From Candidatus Heimdallarchaeota archaeon LC_3 (GTDB taxonomy: Archaea; Asgardarchaeota; Heimdallarchaeia; Hodarchaeales; LC-3), in the NCBI GenBank assembly GCA_001940645.1, contig MDVS01000042.1, positions 1-16,564 of the forward strand: 16,564 nucleotides of DNA. Direction: 5' to 3'. A program made the translations under genes and the position numbers. Of this stretch, positions 1-6,842 are shown one piece after another. The stretch's first letter is position 1. Each line of letters opens with the position of its first letter. The notes under the pieces were generated by a model, which had not been told where the DNA came from, did not search any database, and was given only the letters and a program-made list of their open reading frames with translations.

Positions 1-160
1 AGAGAAATATGATTTTGCCATCAAGAAATCGATAAGCTACAGGAACAGCGTGTATGGTACCATCTTGATTATGGGTGCAAACTCGAGCCTTCCGTTCTTT
101 TTTCAAATAGGTAATGATTTCTTCATCTGATAATGATGGTGCTTGATCGGAATATTTCAT
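1..160 (-). CDS. Pyridoxamine 5'-phosphate oxidase-like flavin-binding protein, N-terminal part (cut by window edge)
   Basis: The minus strand from the ATG at 160 stays open for 53 codons to the window edge. The peptide starts MKYSDQAPSLSDEEIITYL, followed by a stretch with the pattern 'R.KARVCTHNQDGTIHAVPVAY' and then RFLDGKIIFL. This is the first two beta strands of the split-barrel fold of the pyridoxamine 5'-phosphate oxidase-like family, where 'a.v.T.n.dG..h.vPv.y' precedes a strand with 'dgki.f'. Members bind FMN or F420 (some bind haem) and act on very varied substrates, so no reaction can be given. Only about a third of a usual protein of 130-160 residues is visible. The family call rests on this N-terminal pattern only. 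Confidence 0.7.
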   Translation of the reverse strand, partial: MKYSDQAPSLSDEEIITYLKKERKARVCTHNQDGTIHAVPVAYRFLDGKIIFL

Positions 161-219
161 GAGAAAATCAAAATGAAGTGAATATATGAAGTTTTCCCCA
201 GATCAATGATCGATTACTA

Positions 220-381
220 CTACAATTCCGATTTCTTTAACCTTTTTGCCAGATAATCGTAAGCATATAAAGGGCTCTCCTTAAAGCGATCACTACGATT
301 TTCGGAACTTGAAATCTGTCGCGAAATAGTAGTTTCATGACTTTTAATTCTAATTCGGCAAATTAATTGACCAACACAATT
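220..381 (-). pseudogene. Start-less gene tail, unidentified
   Basis: This minus-strand frame is open from just after a TAA at 382-384 to a TAG at 220-222 (53 codons) and contains no ATG, GTG or TTG. The translation has a protein-like mix of charged and aromatic residues and ends SDRFKESPLYAYDYLAKRLK followed by KSEL. I do not recognise the family. The tail lies 60 bases upstream of the oxidase-like gene on the same strand, so it may be the 3' end of a gene lost by deletion. It could also be a chance open frame; the composition is the only support. Confidence 0.3.
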
Positions 382-515
382 TTATCTCTATTTAAGATTA
401 TTGATGGAAAAAAAGTAATATTGACACTCACAGACCAAAAAGTTATTACTCGAATCAAAATTACACAAATTTATTTGTCCATCCGAGGATTTATTTAGGT
501 TTAGCTGAGAGGATG

Positions 516-797
516 TTATTCTGAATCTATATTATCTTTGTGAACCTGCATGAGCATCACTCGTATCGATTCTTTAAGTAAGTGTAAAAAAACTATCCCC
601 TTTTTTGTAATACTATAATGTTTGTACCGTGCATCTAATAATGTTTTCTCTGTAAAAACCGGTTGAAGGTATTGTAATTTTAACAACCGTTTGATTTCAT
701 CAGAAACCGTTTGTAGGGGTATAGACAAAATTTCAGCAATATAAGCTGAATGAGATTTCCCAGGTGGTTTCGATGTCTCAAGAATTAGGAATAGATA
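516..797 (-). pseudogene. Winged-helix DNA-binding domain, 5'-truncated
   Basis: From a TTG at 728 the frame gives 70 residues to a stop at 516. The same frame is open further upstream to a TAA near 800 and is clearly coding there: it adds LETSKPPGKSHSAYIAEIL before the TTG. Together this reads as helix 2, recognition helix (TVSDEIKRLLKLQYLQPV) and wing plus last helix ('ARYKHYSITKKGIVFL') of a winged-helix transcription regulator. Helix 1 and a normal start codon are missing. The coding-like upstream part overlaps the start of the plus-strand gene at 764/773, which supports truncation at a rearrangement point. An unusual ATT start near 789 cannot be excluded. The family is certain only at fold level. 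Confidence 0.5.
732..750. promoter_or_regulatory. Inverted repeat around a TATA-like core
   Basis: TTCAGC and GCTGAA are perfect 6-base arms flanking AATATAA. The AT core lies about 28-33 bases before the ATG at 773 and could be the TATA box of the plus-strand gene, with the arms as an operator. The same bases also encode AYIAEI of the minus-strand winged-helix fragment, so the symmetry may be chance. Confidence 0.25.
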
Positions 798-1120
798 TTA
801 TTGCACGTCAGTTACCATCTGATTTTAAAAAATTATTAACCGATGCATTTGTTAAGAGTAATCATGTTCAAATTCCTAATCATAAATTTTTTCACAACCT
901 TGGCTATGATCAAATTACTGTACAAGAAATAATTTTAAAATTAGATCCTAGAATAAAAAAAGTTAGGGCTGGTTCTGATAGTTTTAACTACATAATCTCT
1001 TCTAAAATTATTTCCCAAGAACTAGCTAATTGTATTGTGAAAATAATGACAAATAACGTAAAATATTTTAAAATTATGAGGCCTAAAGAAAATAAAACGA
1101 ACTTTTTTCTTAGAGAATAA
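764..1120 (+). CDS. Hypothetical protein of about 115 residues
   Basis: I do not recognise this protein. From GTG at 764 it has 118 residues; an ATG at 773 gives 115 and lies at a better distance from the TATA-like core at 738-744, so I prefer 773. The sequence is basic, has no signal peptide or membrane segment, and consists of a helical N-terminal half ('LPSDFKKLLTDAFVKSN'), a middle with 'TVQEIILKLDPRIKKVRAG' and a lysine-rich tail. Nothing identifies a catalytic site. It lies about 90 bases upstream of the toxin-antitoxin pair on the same strand but is separated from it by that pair's own TATA-like box. Its 5' end overlaps the truncated winged-helix fragment of the other strand. Confidence 0.5.
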   Translation: MVSMSQELGIDIIARQLPSDFKKLLTDAFVKSNHVQIPNHKFFHNLGYDQITVQEIILKLDPRIKKVRAGSDSFNYIISSKIISQELANCIVKIMTNNVKYFKIMRPKENKTNFFLRE

Positions 1121-1160
1121 GGAAAATTAAATAAATTCTGTCTTTGATATTTTTCAATAG

Positions 1161-1175
1161 TCATATATATAAATG
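1161..1175 (+). promoter_or_regulatory. TATA-like promoter element of the toxin-antitoxin operon
   Basis: TCATATATATAAATG is a strong archaeal TATA-like stretch centred about 40 bases before the ATG at 1210, which would put transcription start near 1195. A purine run AGGAAGA (1197-1203) then serves as ribosome binding site and favours ATG 1210 over the upstream TTG 1189. Below it, ATATCGTATATTGTATAC (about 1180-1194) is an imperfect AT palindrome where the antitoxin could bind; that is inference. Confidence 0.4.
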
Positions 1176-1209
1176 ACAATATCGTATATTGTATACAGGA
1201 AGATTTTAT

Positions 1210-1497
1210 ATGAAAACTGCTTCAATTCGATTAAATAGTCAACAAGAAAAAGATATTGAAAATTTTGCAAAAAATGAAAATATCGATAAATCTACTGCAG
1301 TAAGAAAACTATTGGATATAGGATTGAAAGAAATAAGAAAGAAAAAAGCTATAGATATGGTACGTAATAGAAGATGGACTGTTTGGAAGGCTGCTAGTCA
1401 TTGTAGTGAGTCATTTCGCAGTTTTTTATCAATATTAAAGGAGAATAACATCCCATTTCCCATAACATTAGATGAGTTAAAAAATGAATTTGAATAA
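1210..1497 (+). CDS. UPF0175-type antitoxin with ribbon-helix-helix start
   Basis: The protein has 95 residues from ATG 1210 (a TTG at 1189 in frame would add seven). The start, MKTASIRLNSQQEKDIENFA, followed by a helix with STAVRKLLDIGLKEIRKKKA, is a ribbon-helix-helix DNA-binding domain. The second half, with AIDMVRNRRWTVWKAASHC and then FRSFLSILKENNIPF, matches the UPF0175 pattern ('a...y..G.is...aA...g.s..efl..l...gip'). UPF0175 proteins are typical antitoxin partners of DUF3368 PIN-domain toxins. It overlaps the toxin gene by 14 bases, the classical translational coupling of such pairs. It is expected to bind and inhibit the PIN protein and to repress its own promoter; both are family inferences. 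Confidence 0.8.
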   Translation: MKTASIRLNSQQEKDIENFAKNENIDKSTAVRKLLDIGLKEIRKKKAIDMVRNRRWTVWKAASHCSESFRSFLSILKENNIPFPITLDELKNEFE

Positions 1498-2002
1498 ACA
1501 GGCAGTATCAAATTCAAGCCCGTTGATTCTTCTCGCAAAAATAGGAAAACTTGACTATTTATTTAATTTGTTTGAAAATATTTTCATACCGCTTGAAGTA
1601 TACAAGGAAACGGTTGTAAGAGGAATACACGATGGGTTTCAGGATGCAGTTATAATTGATGAGGCAATAAAAATAAAATTGATAATTGTAAAAGAAACAA
1701 AAAAAATGTATAAAGAGGACGAATTGAAACAATTTTTGCATGAAGGGGAAATAAAAGCAATTTCATTAGCAAAAGAACTAAGTTCCAACACGATTTTACT
1801 TGATGATGAAGAAGCAAGAATCTATGCTAGAAATATTGGATTAAAGGTAAAAGGAACTATAGGAATAGTAATTGATAATGTGCTAAGTAAGAAAATAACA
1901 AAAAAAGAAGGAAAAGAAAGTTTAAAGAAATTAAATAGAATAATGTTTCTATCGGGAGAAATATATGAATACGCCTTAGAAAGGATCACAAAAATTGAAT
2001 AA
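1484..2002 (+). CDS. DUF3368-family PIN-domain toxin (VapC-like ribonuclease)
   Basis: The protein has 172 residues, the normal length for DUF3368. The first strand AVSNSSPLILLAKIGKLDYL has the 'SN(S/T)SPLI.LA' signature of this family, with Asn10 where classical VapC has Asp. The core continues with EGEIKAISLAKEL (Glu89), then LLDDEEARIYA (Asp107, Asp108), and ends with LKVKGTIGIV, the 'G..v.GT.Gil' motif. The acidic residues 89, 107 and 108 would hold Mg2+ or Mn2+ in the RNA-cleaving active site. It overlaps the UPF0175 antitoxin by 14 bases and is very probably its toxin partner. The RNA target cannot be read from sequence. All motifs look intact, so it is probably active. Confidence 0.85.
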   Translation: MNLNKQAVSNSSPLILLAKIGKLDYLFNLFENIFIPLEVYKETVVRGIHDGFQDAVIIDEAIKIKLIIVKETKKMYKEDELKQFLHEGEIKAISLAKELSSNTILLDDEEARIYARNIGLKVKGTIGIVIDNVLSKKITKKEGKESLKKLNRIMFLSGEIYEYALERITKIE

Positions 2003-2095
2003 TAATAGAATATCCATATAGAAACTAAAAGACCTTCCTTCTCAATAGAGTAAGCTGAAATGTTTCTTGTATCTGTTGAAAAAAAATAATTCGTT

Positions 2096-3232
2096 TTACA
2101 GGTCTTCTATGGTTTCTGTGATAGTAACATCTCTCTTTTTCAGTTCTTTCAGGAGTGTACTGTAACATATGCTATTTTCTCCTATATACTCCGGTGGAGA
2201 TATCCCTTTCATTTTATAAACACCCTTAGCAACGAGACGGGTAACTATGGAACATGTATAACCAGTAGTACGGGCCATGGATGTTGTCTTTGATTTTCTG
2301 TCATAACGATCAAGCATATCATAACAGTATGTAACTTTTTTACCTTGTTTCTCTCCTTTAATGATGATTTGCATTACAATGAGATCTTCTTCACCTTCCT
2401 CGAGTTTCCACTTCGGGAGCATTAATTTCGTGGTGAGATCTATAGGCTTGACTTTTACCCCCTTGACTTCAATAATTTCATGAGAAAATAAATCTAGGTC
2501 CATTAGTAGTTTCATCTTTTCGATATGGCCAGGATAACGTAATGTTTTCTCTATCTTATCAGGAATGTCAGGGAATGTCTTTGTCAATGTTCTTAATCCA
2601 TCCAAATTGAATGCTTCAAGAGAACCAATTCCAGGGAAATTTAGTATTTCAGGATCAGATAATGCTGGTCGGATAACAAGATTACTTTTAACTACAAATC
2701 TCGCTGGCGTTGTATAATCATCGATCACGTCAATGGGTGAAAAAATAGACTTGTATTCAAGTGGTTCGTCACGAATTACTGGAAGACCTCCAACATAGCA
2801 TGTGTAAGATTCTATTTTATCTAAGGAACTATGTAGATGGCCTAGTATGATACTACTAAAACCAGGAGCAACCCCACAATCCACTACTGCTGTAACATTA
2901 TTGTCATTGGCGAGTTTATCTAGTTTAAAAGGGTCTTCAGGAAAAAATGAAACATCTACAACATTTTTACCTGACTCAATAATAGACTTTAGCGTTTCAA
3001 AACCCATTATACCCGGTAATGCCCCAACAATAATATCAAAGTTCATTACAGTGTTTTTCAATAATTGCAAATCTGATAGATCAGCGTGTATTACCTTAAT
3101 ATGGTGTGCTTTCAGTTTATCTAAGGAAGTTTGGTTGACATCTGCAGCTGTTACGTCCATATCTTTATCCATTGCTAAATCAAGTGCGATGGCACTTCCA
3201 ACAAGACCTGCTCCTAAAACAAGATACTTCAT
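2096..3232 (-). CDS. Saccharopine dehydrogenase-family protein (lysine dehydrogenase-like)
   Basis: The protein has 378 residues. It opens with a Rossmann fold: MKYLVLGAGLVGSAIALDLA gives the GxGxxG nucleotide loop (Gly8, Gly10, Gly13), and 'VTAADVN' has the acidic residue after the second strand, which fits NAD binding. The next part ('VVDVSFFPEDPF', 'VVDCGVAPGFSSIILGHL') and the later LRYPGHIEKM are hallmarks of saccharopine dehydrogenases and related L-lysine 6-dehydrogenases. The length near 380 is closest to the lysine-dehydrogenase/LYS9-like single-domain type. Likely it oxidises lysine or saccharopine, or a related amino acid, in the cytosol. The ATG at 3232 has a GGAG ribosome-binding-like sequence 6-9 bases upstream. 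It converges with the toxin gene and shows no operon partner. The substrate is uncertain. Confidence 0.8.
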   Translation of the reverse strand: MKYLVLGAGLVGSAIALDLAMDKDMDVTAADVNQTSLDKLKAHHIKVIHADLSDLQLLKNTVMNFDIIVGALPGIMGFETLKSIIESGKNVVDVSFFPEDPFKLDKLANDNNVTAVVDCGVAPGFSSIILGHLHSSLDKIESYTCYVGGLPVIRDEPLEYKSIFSPIDVIDDYTTPARFVVKSNLVIRPALSDPEILNFPGIGSLEAFNLDGLRTLTKTFPDIPDKIEKTLRYPGHIEKMKLLMDLDLFSHEIIEVKGVKVKPIDLTTKLMLPKWKLEEGEEDLIVMQIIIKGEKQGKKVTYCYDMLDRYDRKSKTTSMARTTGYTCSIVTRLVAKGVYKMKGISPPEYIGENSICYSTLLKELKKRDVTITETIEDL

Positions 3233-3261
3233 TAAAATTTCTCCAATATATACTCATATAT

Positions 3262-3378
3262 TTAGGTGATAATAGTTTCGTACCAGTTGATACTGTTGAA
3301 GGTGTTAAAGTCGGGTGTTTTCCAGATCTCTACAAAGCTTTATCTGGAAACATGCCTGATCAAGTAATTACTTTATAA
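3262..3378 (+). pseudogene. Orphan C-terminal gene fragment
   Basis: Thirty-eight codons ending in TAA at 3376-3378 read GDNSFVPVDTVEGVKV, then GCFPDLYKALSGNMPDQVI and TL. The composition is protein-like. Upstream of 3262 the frame runs into the antisense of the dehydrogenase start, and there is no plausible start codon. It looks like the 3' end of a gene whose body was removed by a deletion or insertion that brought in the dehydrogenase. I cannot name the family. Confidence 0.4.
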
Positions 3379-3731
3379 TTTTTTAAGACAAAAGCCTTAT
3401 TTAGAACATAATATAGCATTTTTACAATTCTAAGAATTTTTTCCTCATATTTCAACTGGACTTATTTTTACCTCCATAAATTGAATAGGGTTTGAAAATT
3501 TAAGCAACACCACTAAATTGATTAAAGAAATTTGATAGACTTTTTCCAAGCTTTTTAAGGATTATTCATTTTATTTATATATGCAATAAATTGCTATCTT
3601 TATAATTATTTATTGGATTTTTATTTTAAATTAATAGTGAATATGATTCAATTCATTTTGTTTATTCATTTTGATTATTTTTATTTAACCGGATTTATTG
3701 AAGCTATAACAAAACCTAAATAGTGGTATTT
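3379..3731. other. AT-rich intergenic stretch
   Basis: I see no convincing gene here. It holds a direct repeat TTCATTTTG at 3652-3660 and 3665-3673 (13-base period) and long AT tracts such as TTATTTAACC near 3681, which could be the promoter of the zinc-ribbon gene at 3732. Confidence 0.5.
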
Positions 3732-4035
3732 ATGAATCCACAATCGAAAATAACTCAAAGAAAAGGTAAATATATACAAATCTTTGCAGATACTTGTTCA
3801 ATCTGTGAAAAACATAAACTAAATGTTGAAATAGGTAAATGTGCAAGTTGTAAGTTGGATGTTTTTTCTATTAATGAAGAATCTTTTTTCTATTAATGAA
3901 CACGATATTAATATAGCGTTATTATGTAATTTTCTTTCTCAATCCATACAACTTTTAAATAGTCTTGTCGAATTCTGGATTATGTTTTTCAGATACACTC
4001 ATACTAATTTTCCACTCACAGATATTATGTTTTAA
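3732..4035 (+). pseudogene. Small zinc-ribbon protein gene, frameshifted by a 22-base duplication
   Basis: ATG 3732 opens a frame of 54 codons ending at 3896. Cys22-x2-Cys25 and Cys37-x2-Cys40 (DTCSIC ... GKCASC) form a four-cysteine zinc ribbon. TTTTTTCTATTAATGAA occurs at 3862-3878 and again at 3884-3900, an offset of 22 bases. Both copies encode FSINE, the first in the frame of the zinc ribbon, the second in the next frame, which runs on to a stop at 4033-4035 (HDINIALLCNFLSQSIQLL and so on). Removing one copy gives one frame of about 93 residues. The duplication thus probably cut a longer protein. The truncated 54-residue form keeps the whole metal site and may still be made. The role is unknown; DNA, RNA or protein binding would be usual. 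Confidence 0.6.
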
Positions 4036-4047
4036 CTATTTTTGTTG

Positions 4048-5379
4048 TCATAAATGCCTTAAGCTTAAAGCATCTAATGCAGCTCTAAATCTATTAACTT
4101 TCTGTTTTTTAAGATTATTAATCATTGAAGATATAGCTTTTTGCTTTACTTCTTGATTCTCAGTTAACATATCTTTTAATCCTCCAGTGAGAACCTCTGC
4201 ATATCTGTTAAATAATCTAGGATTTGTTAAGTATTTATCTACTTTCTTGAATTTTTTCATGGTTTTATAGAAATAAGAGCTTTTTATTTTCTTACCATAA
4301 ATCGATAATCCTTTACTTGTAAAGTCGTTTTTCGATTTAGCTTCAACTAACGCATCAGCAGCTAAAATACCAGAATAAATACCATAATTCATTCCATTTA
4401 TAGTTAATCCGTTGGAAAAAACAAAACCTGCTGCATCACCAACTAATAAAGCTCCATCAAAGAAAAGTTTCTTTGGTATCATATGATATCCACCATGTGG
4501 TACCATCTTTGCTCCGTATTCTACAGTTTCTCCTCCTTCTATTAATTTTGAGATAAAAGGTTGCTTTTTAAATTGTTCCCATAAAGTGTATGTATGGATT
4601 CCAGGTTCGGACTTACTTTTTCTCGTGATTGTTTCAAGCTGGACAACAATACCAATTGACAAACTTTCCTTGTTAGTGTACAAAAAGGCTCCAACTCTTG
4701 CTTGATCATTTGGTGGTTTATAACATCCTGCAAGCATTTCATAAGCCATTCCTTCCCCTGAACCAACATTAAATCGTTGTTCTATTGTTTCTTTAGGTAA
4801 TGATATTATTTCTTTTATTCCTAACATATAATGTTTTTGGATATCTTTCTTTGGATCTAATTCATTTCTAAAGCCGTATTTTATTGCAAGTTGGGGGTTC
4901 GCTCCTTCCGCAAAAACAACAACATGGCTTGTGAATTCATCTCCACTTTGCCGAATTCCAGATACTTTGCCTTCCTTAATTATTAATTCATCAACATTAA
5001 CTGAATTAAATACGTCAACCCCAGCTTCTTTAGCTTTTTCAGCTAACCATGGATCAAAACGGGCACGCAATACTGAAAATCCATTATAGGGAGGGTTTTT
5101 CCAACTTGGAAAATTAAGATTAACAAACATTGAATCTTCAGGAGCTAATAAACCTATTCCTTTGTTTACAATATATCTTTCAACAGGTGCTTCTTCCCAC
5201 CAATTATCTCCGAATAATTCTCCTAAATCATTTCCCCATAAAACTCCACCTGACAAGTTTTTATTTCCAATGGGATCTCCCCGATCAAGAAGAAGTACAT
5301 TCAAACCTTTATTAGCCGCACGAATGGCAGTTGCTGAACCTGCTACACCAGCACCTATAACTATTACATCATAGTCCAT
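4048..5379 (-). CDS. FixC-like FAD-dependent oxidoreductase (electron-transfer flavoprotein:quinone oxidoreductase / geranylgeranyl reductase family)
   Basis: The protein has 443 residues, close to FixC. MDYDVIVIGAGVAGSATAIR is the dinucleotide loop that binds FAD, followed by LLLDRGDPIGNKNLSGGVLW, where 'G.KN.sGG.lw' is the FixC signature. 'VLRARFDPWLAEKAKEAGVD', 'EYGAKMVPHGGYHMIP' and GALLVGDAAGFVFSNGLTI (second FAD motif, 'GDAaG') follow FixC in order and spacing. FixC takes electrons from the FixAB flavoprotein and passes them to quinone and ferredoxin. No fixA, fixB or ferredoxin-like fixX lies beside it, so partners must be elsewhere, or it serves as a lipid reductase of the geranylgeranyl reductase branch. 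It is transcribed divergently from the regulator at 5540, across a palindromic operator candidate. Confidence 0.85.
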   Translation of the reverse strand: MDYDVIVIGAGVAGSATAIRAANKGLNVLLLDRGDPIGNKNLSGGVLWGNDLGELFGDNWWEEAPVERYIVNKGIGLLAPEDSMFVNLNFPSWKNPPYNGFSVLRARFDPWLAEKAKEAGVDVFNSVNVDELIIKEGKVSGIRQSGDEFTSHVVVFAEGANPQLAIKYGFRNELDPKKDIQKHYMLGIKEIISLPKETIEQRFNVGSGEGMAYEMLAGCYKPPNDQARVGAFLYTNKESLSIGIVVQLETITRKSKSEPGIHTYTLWEQFKKQPFISKLIEGGETVEYGAKMVPHGGYHMIPKKLFFDGALLVGDAAGFVFSNGLTINGMNYGIYSGILAADALVEAKSKNDFTSKGLSIYGKKIKSSYFYKTMKKFKKVDKYLTNPRLFNRYAEVLTGGLKDMLTENQEVKQKAISSMINNLKKQKVNRFRAALDALSLRHL

Positions 5380-5474
5380 AAATGATACCTAATCATTATA
5401 AATTTGCTATTTAGAAGTTCCCAGTTTTAAGGAACAAGAAGTTTTTTTTGATTTATTCTATAACCTTTTATACT

Positions 5475-5498
5475 ACTTAACAATTGTTAAGTTAACAA
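5475..5498. promoter_or_regulatory. Palindromic operator between fixC-like gene and regulator
   Basis: ACTTAACAATTGTTAAGT (5475-5492) is an 18-base perfect palindrome. Overlapping it, three heptamers alternate in direction: TTAACAA at 5477, TTGTTAA at 5484, and TTAACAA at 5492. It lies in the divergent intergenic region, just before the TATA-like box of the plus-strand gene. This is a good candidate for the binding site of a dimeric regulator, possibly the winged-helix protein of the neighbouring gene acting on itself and on the flavoprotein gene. The assignment is inference. Confidence 0.5.
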
Positions 5499-5510
5499 AA
5501 ATATATTTTT
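5497..5510 (+). promoter_or_regulatory. TATA-like box
   Basis: AAAAATATATTTTT is itself symmetric and centred about 36 bases before the ATG at 5540, which places a start of transcription near 5530 and a short leader. Confidence 0.4.
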
Positions 5511-5539
5511 GTGATCCTATTCCTACCACTAAGAATATT

Positions 5540-5920
5540 ATGAAATTTTCATTGAACAATACAAATCTTGTGTTTCTGGATAAGGATGAGCAGATAAAAA
5601 CTAAAAAAGAAAATTTTATTAGAAAAATATTTATTAATACTATGATTTATGAATTTGAACCTAAATCTATTAACCCACCAGCAACTTATGTTAAGGATAG
5701 ATATAGCGTCGAGATAAAACCAGTTAATCTTGATTTTTCATCAGAGGAGATGGAAATTCTTAAGTATTACAAATTTCTTAACGAAAACCATTCTCTATTG
5801 GAACACAAGAGTTTGAGACTGGGAACAGCTGAGGGATTTATAACCAAAAAATTTCCAGTGAAAATTGCGAGAGTTAAGAATCTTGTAAATTTTGCTTTCA
5901 GAAAAAATATTCTTTTTTAA
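5540..5920 (+). CDS. Winged-helix regulator, N-terminal half (interrupted by TAA)
   Basis: The reading frame gives 126 residues. Residues 66-126 start LDFSSEEMEILKYYKFLNEN and end VKNLVNFAFRKNILF, the pattern of a winged-helix domain. The TAA at 5918-5920 comes right after the wing, and the same frame stays open and coding-like after it to 6211. The closest match in the window is the second winged helix of the 502-residue regulator at 8114, where the equivalent segment runs on as YQQYPNVAFIGL; here it reads LF-stop-YPRVNFI. The stop falls where the paralogue has Gln, so one C-to-T change (CAA to TAA) would explain it. A shortened DNA-binding protein may still be made. The gene is preceded by the TATA-like box and operator at 5475-5510. 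Confidence 0.6.
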   Translation: MKFSLNNTNLVFLDKDEQIKTKKENFIRKIFINTMIYEFEPKSINPPATYVKDRYSVEIKPVNLDFSSEEMEILKYYKFLNENHSLLEHKSLRLGTAEGFITKKFPVKIARVKNLVNFAFRKNILF

Positions 5921-6211
5921 TATCCTCGAGTAAATTTCATCAATAAAACAAGAAAACGGTTATTAAGAATTAAAACATCAAAATTATCTGAATTAGATGA
6001 AGAAAACATTTCTAATATGTTAAAACAATTCCCTTATAGTGTCCATTTCTTAGGAGAAGAAGAAAATATTTATTTCATTAAATTATCAGAACATCAAGAT
6101 ACACTATTATACGATAGATTTATTGATTATTTTCCTTCCTTAGAAAATGAATTAGAAATCTTAGAATACTCTTATCCTGAGCCTGATCTTGTTTTGTCGG
6201 TTATGGGGTAA
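5921..6211 (+). pseudogene. C-terminal half of the interrupted winged-helix regulator
   Basis: Directly after the TAA the same frame codes for YPRVNFINKTRKRLLRIKTS, then KLSELDEENISNMLKQFPY and a segment ending EILEYSYPEPDLV. The strand-helix-strand pattern resembles the small ligand or oligomerisation domain that follows the winged helix in the 502-residue paralogue ('VAFIGLKDIIFVTIK', 'IVHNLLSYPVAHVF', 'KISIEYELLP'). An ATG at 6017 would give a separate product of 64 residues, but the 32 codons before it are just as coding-like, so I read this as the cut-off half of one gene. Whether ribosomes read through or restart is open. Confidence 0.5.
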
Positions 6212-6842
6212 TTTTTTTTCCGCATTATATTAAATAACTCAAAGATTTCATTCTATATGTCACCGAAATTTCATACTTTAAATTTCACTTTTACTCTCTA
6301 CAAGCAGGCCCTTAGTTTTAGTAGTGAAACGTCTGTTAAGAGTAAAACCGTTTTTAATATCTCACTTAGTGGTAGCCATGTTTTATTCATTGTGATATTT
6401 TTCCCTCTGAACTCCATTTTTTAAATGAACTACTCACTTTCTATTTTATTATGCTTTCTCATTACTATGGATTAGTCTATATTATCAAAGTAAATAATTA
6501 CTTCTTTTTCATAGAATATTGAATTAAATTAAAAAATTTCCTTTTTCCTAGGTGAATGCATTCCTATCTACTAAATAATATGAAATTTTATGTGTACACT
6601 GATTCTGGAACTAACTCGTAATATGGGTATAATATTTCTCTCTGTTAGGTATCTTAATGGTAGCATATAACAAAATATGGACAAAATTATTTGTCTTGAC
6701 CTATGATCAGTTTCTTCTCCCTAAGTGTGGTTTGCCTAACTTTTTCTTTACAGAATACAATCTAAATAATGCCATGTTTCCTATTCAGGATTCAAATCTG
6801 GATGTTAAATTTCGAAATTTTACTCTTTAAATTTCATCTTGT
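6212..6842. other. Intergenic region of 630 bases with no strong gene
   Basis: No recognised gene or structural RNA. It holds nested inverted arms: TTTCACT at 6283-6289 with AGTGAAA at 6323-6329, and TTTTACTCT at 6289-6297 with AGAGTAAAA at 6339-6347; they could not all pair in one simple stem. A weak open frame is listed separately. The 6280-6350 segment could be part of a small RNA, but I have no further support. Confidence 0.4.
6657..6830 (+). CDS. Possible small protein (57 residues), doubtful
   Basis: ATG 6657 to TAA 6828-6830 gives MVAYNKIWTKLFVLTYDQFL, then a Phe/Asn-rich part and FPIQDSNLDVKFRNFTL. There is no recognised motif, no clear ribosome binding site and the base composition equals the surrounding spacer. 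It converges on the small minus-strand gene at 6843. It may be a chance frame. Confidence 0.2.
   Translation: MVAYNKIWTKLFVLTYDQFLLPKCGLPNFFFTEYNLNNAMFPIQDSNLDVKFRNFTL

Noticed and set aside
3172..3261. Plus-strand frame upstream of the orphan tail (MLNQVRWHF...)
   Set aside because: It is antisense to the start of the dehydrogenase gene; only the part after 3262 looks coding.
2847..3269. Plus-strand frame of 140 codons
   Set aside because: It is the antisense shadow of the dehydrogenase, with Ser/Thr/Ile-rich composition and no motif.
3965..4156. Plus-strand frame of 63 codons, Cys-rich
   Set aside because: It overlaps the end of the FixC-like gene on the other strand and the zinc-ribbon continuation; its cysteines have no motif spacing.
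6739..6799. Minus-strand 22-codon frame rich in Lys/Arg (MALFRLYSVKKKLGKPHLGR), considered as a tiny ribosomal protein
   Set aside because: It does not match the order of residues in L39e or L41e and has no upstream signals.
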